Source: Candidatus Nomurabacteria bacterium (GTDB lineage Bacteria > Patescibacteriota > Minisyncoccia > Phycocordibacterales > UBA9973). Taken from it: 13,543 bases of DNA. The stretch covers positions 1-13,543 of the forward strand of contig JAIOPY010000022.1 in the NCBI GenBank assembly GCA_021413625.1, in the 5' to 3' direction. The notes beneath the pieces were generated by a model. It did no database searches and was not told the origin of the DNA. It was given only the letters and a program-made list of their open reading frames with translations. Shown piece after piece: positions 12,219-13,543 of this stretch; the first letter of the stretch is position 1, and the number at the start of each line of letters is the position of its first letter. A program made the translations under genes and the position numbers.

Positions 12219-12542
12219 ATGCAAAATGACGAAAAAGATAATTTAAAAAACCCTTTTGAGGGCTACTTAGAGAATTTAAAGAAACATAAACAAGCAGTAA
12301 ACCCTGTTCATGAAATTGTGAATTGTTATTATAAAATGAATGGTTGGGAAAAGATGCCAAAAGACTTTTATACTGGAAGATATGCGTATAACAAACTAGC
12401 TAAAGAAGCTAAAATGCTGTATGTTGCCTGTGAAGAAAAACTGGATGATTGCATTTGGGCATTAGATAAAATGAAATATTTAGCAGAGAGAGGTGGTTTT
12501 GATTGGTCAATTATAACTTGCTTGAAACACAAATTAAGATAA
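12219..12542 (+). CDS. Hypothetical protein, 107 aa, upstream of lysA
   Basis: I do not recognise this protein. It is helical in appearance, soluble, near-neutral, without a signal peptide or membrane segment. It has scattered Cys (near residues 36, 71, 78 and 101), several aromatic residues (NCYYKMNGWEKMP; DFYTGRYAYNKLAKEAK) and a C-terminal KHKLR. An ATG at 12210 in the same frame would add three residues, but it overlaps the proposed -10, so 12219 is preferred as a leaderless start. It ends in TAATG, sharing one base with the lysA start, so the two are translationally coupled and perhaps functionally linked. The frame is open further upstream, but only across the antisense of mreB. Confidence that it is a real gene rests on the promoter, the coupling and normal codon use. 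Confidence 0.7.
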   Translation: MQNDEKDNLKNPFEGYLENLKKHKQAVNPVHEIVNCYYKMNGWEKMPKDFYTGRYAYNKLAKEAKMLYVACEEKLDDCIWALDKMKYLAERGGFDWSIITCLKHKLR

Positions 12543-13543
12543 TGAAAAAAATAGTTTTAGATAAAATCATACAAAAATTTGGCACCCCCATATATCTTTA
12601 TGAAGGAAATATAATAGAAAAAGCCTGCGCAGAGTTAAAAAAGAACTTAAGAGGAGTTAATCTATATTACGCCTGTAAAGCAAATACAAATCTTGAGATT
12701 ATAAAATTAATATACAAACAAGGTTTTGGTATTGAAACAGTAAGCCCAGGGGAAATCGCTATAACTCGCAAAGCGGGAGTTCCAATTTCAAAAATAACTT
12801 TCACTTGCGGTAGCATTAATGAAGAAGAACTTTTATCGGTGGTAAAACAAGGCATACGAGTTCATCTGGACTCTCTGCATCAAGTTGAAATGTTTGGTAA
12901 AAAATTCCCTGGTAAAGAAATTTCTGTAAGATTGAATTTAAATTTTGGAGCAGGTAGTCATTCCCACGTAATAACTGGTGGGCCAAATAGTAAGTTTGGT
13001 ATTGATATTAAAAAAATTAAAGACTTAAATGAACTGGTAAAAAAATACAACCTAAAAATAACTGGACTGCATCAACATATCGGGTCAAATGTTTTGGACG
13101 CCAACACATTTTTAAAAGGAGTAAAAGCTCTACTTGAAAATGCCTTGTTATTTCCAGATTTAAAACATCTGGACTTTGGTGGGGGTTTTGGTGTGCCTTA
13201 TAAACCTAGTGATAAAAGTTTAGATATGGCAAAAGTGGGAAAAGAATTTAAAAAAATGACTTCCATATTTTTTAAAAAATATGGAAGAAAACTAGAGGTA
13301 TCTTTTGAGCCTGGTAGGTATTTAATTGCGGAAGCAGGTTCACTTATTACCCAAGTAAATGACCTAAAAATAAACAGCGTGAAAACTTTTGTGGGGGTGA
13401 ATTCTGGATTGAATCATTTTATCCGACCAGCGATGTATGACGCCTACCATGAAATCATTAATTTAAGTAATCCTCGTGGTAAAGGAGAAAAAGTAACTAT
13501 AGCAGGCAACATGTGCGAATCAGGTGATGTTTTTGCTAAAGAC
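12542..13543 (+). CDS. lysA: Diaminopimelate decarboxylase LysA (3' truncated by window edge)
   Basis: LysA converts meso-diaminopimelate to L-lysine with PLP. Only the first 334 residues are in the window; family length is about 400-430. The fold-type III PLP decarboxylase motifs are seen in order: YACKAN with the PLP Lys46, HQHIGS (177-182), the PLP phosphate loop GGGFGVPY (213-220), EPGRY (256-260), and NMCESGDVFAKD (323-334), in which Cys325, Glu326 and Asp329 form the active-site motif contributed to the neighbouring subunit. The CESGDV form favours DAP decarboxylase over ornithine/arginine or carboxynorspermidine decarboxylases. The ATG at 12542 overlaps the stop of the preceding 107-aa gene by one base (TAATG). 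Biosynthesis of lysine in such a reduced genome would need an external or upstream DAP supply; that is inference. Confidence 0.9.
   Translation, partial: MKKIVLDKIIQKFGTPIYLYEGNIIEKACAELKKNLRGVNLYYACKANTNLEIIKLIYKQGFGIETVSPGEIAITRKAGVPISKITFTCGSINEEELLSVVKQGIRVHLDSLHQVEMFGKKFPGKEISVRLNLNFGAGSHSHVITGGPNSKFGIDIKKIKDLNELVKKYNLKITGLHQHIGSNVLDANTFLKGVKALLENALLFPDLKHLDFGGGFGVPYKPSDKSLDMAKVGKEFKKMTSIFFKKYGRKLEVSFEPGRYLIAEAGSLITQVNDLKINSVKTFVGVNSGLNHFIRPAMYDAYHEIINLSNPRGKGEKVTIAGNMCESGDVFAKD

Overview
The window looks like a piece of a small, low-GC bacterial chromosome, most likely from the Candidate Phyla Radiation (Patescibacteria, Parcubacteria-like). This is an inference from protein style (short RSH, tandem Ddl fusion, divergent MurA, minimal DNA polymerase III delta'), very tight gene packing, AT-rich DNA and few Shine-Dalgarno sites. 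TGA is used as a stop (end of mreB), so nothing points to a recoded genetic code. Two edge genes are cut: an RSH enzyme on the left and lysA on the right.

Layout. 1-183 (+) is the end of a RelA/SpoT-type enzyme, convergent with parB (180-1169, -). From a short divergent region run tRNA-Leu(CAA), murA and miaA (+). miaA converges on, and overlaps, a minus-strand block which in transcription order is rpmG (bL33; 52 codons, easily missed), tRNA-Trp(CCA), a frameshifted VUT-family (YhhQ-like) transporter and a HAD phosphatase. Upstream of that on the same strand is a tandem D-Ala-D-Ala ligase fusion (801 aa). Next, in transcription order, come mreB, a DNA polymerase III delta' gene, frr, an RseP-type S2P protease and an M24 peptidase. 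On the far right a short unknown gene and lysA are read on the plus strand, divergent from mreB.

How the genes fit together. Cell-envelope and shape functions dominate (MurA, Ddl-Ddl, MreB, S2P protease, and LysA, which consumes meso-DAP). The rest are core translation and RNA functions (tRNA-Leu, tRNA-Trp, bL33, RRF, MiaA), chromosome maintenance (ParB, delta') and stress signalling (RSH).

Three things stand out. (1) About 375 bp at 10119-10497 has about 60% GC in an AT-rich context. It is fused in frame to the 3' end of the delta' gene, is dense in hairpins and ends in a strong intrinsic terminator. (2) parB, mreB, frr, the small gene at 12219 and probably rpmG have a -10 hexamer only 6-7 nt before the start codon, four of them as an extended -10. 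This predicts leaderless mRNAs. (3) murA and the VUT gene begin 6 and 3 nt after the 3' ends of tRNA genes, so tRNA 3' maturation would itself produce nearly leaderless mRNAs. No CRISPR array, rRNA or recognisable insertion sequence was seen. The longest non-coding stretches are 1170-1326 and 4835-4957, both described below; none exceeds 300 bases.
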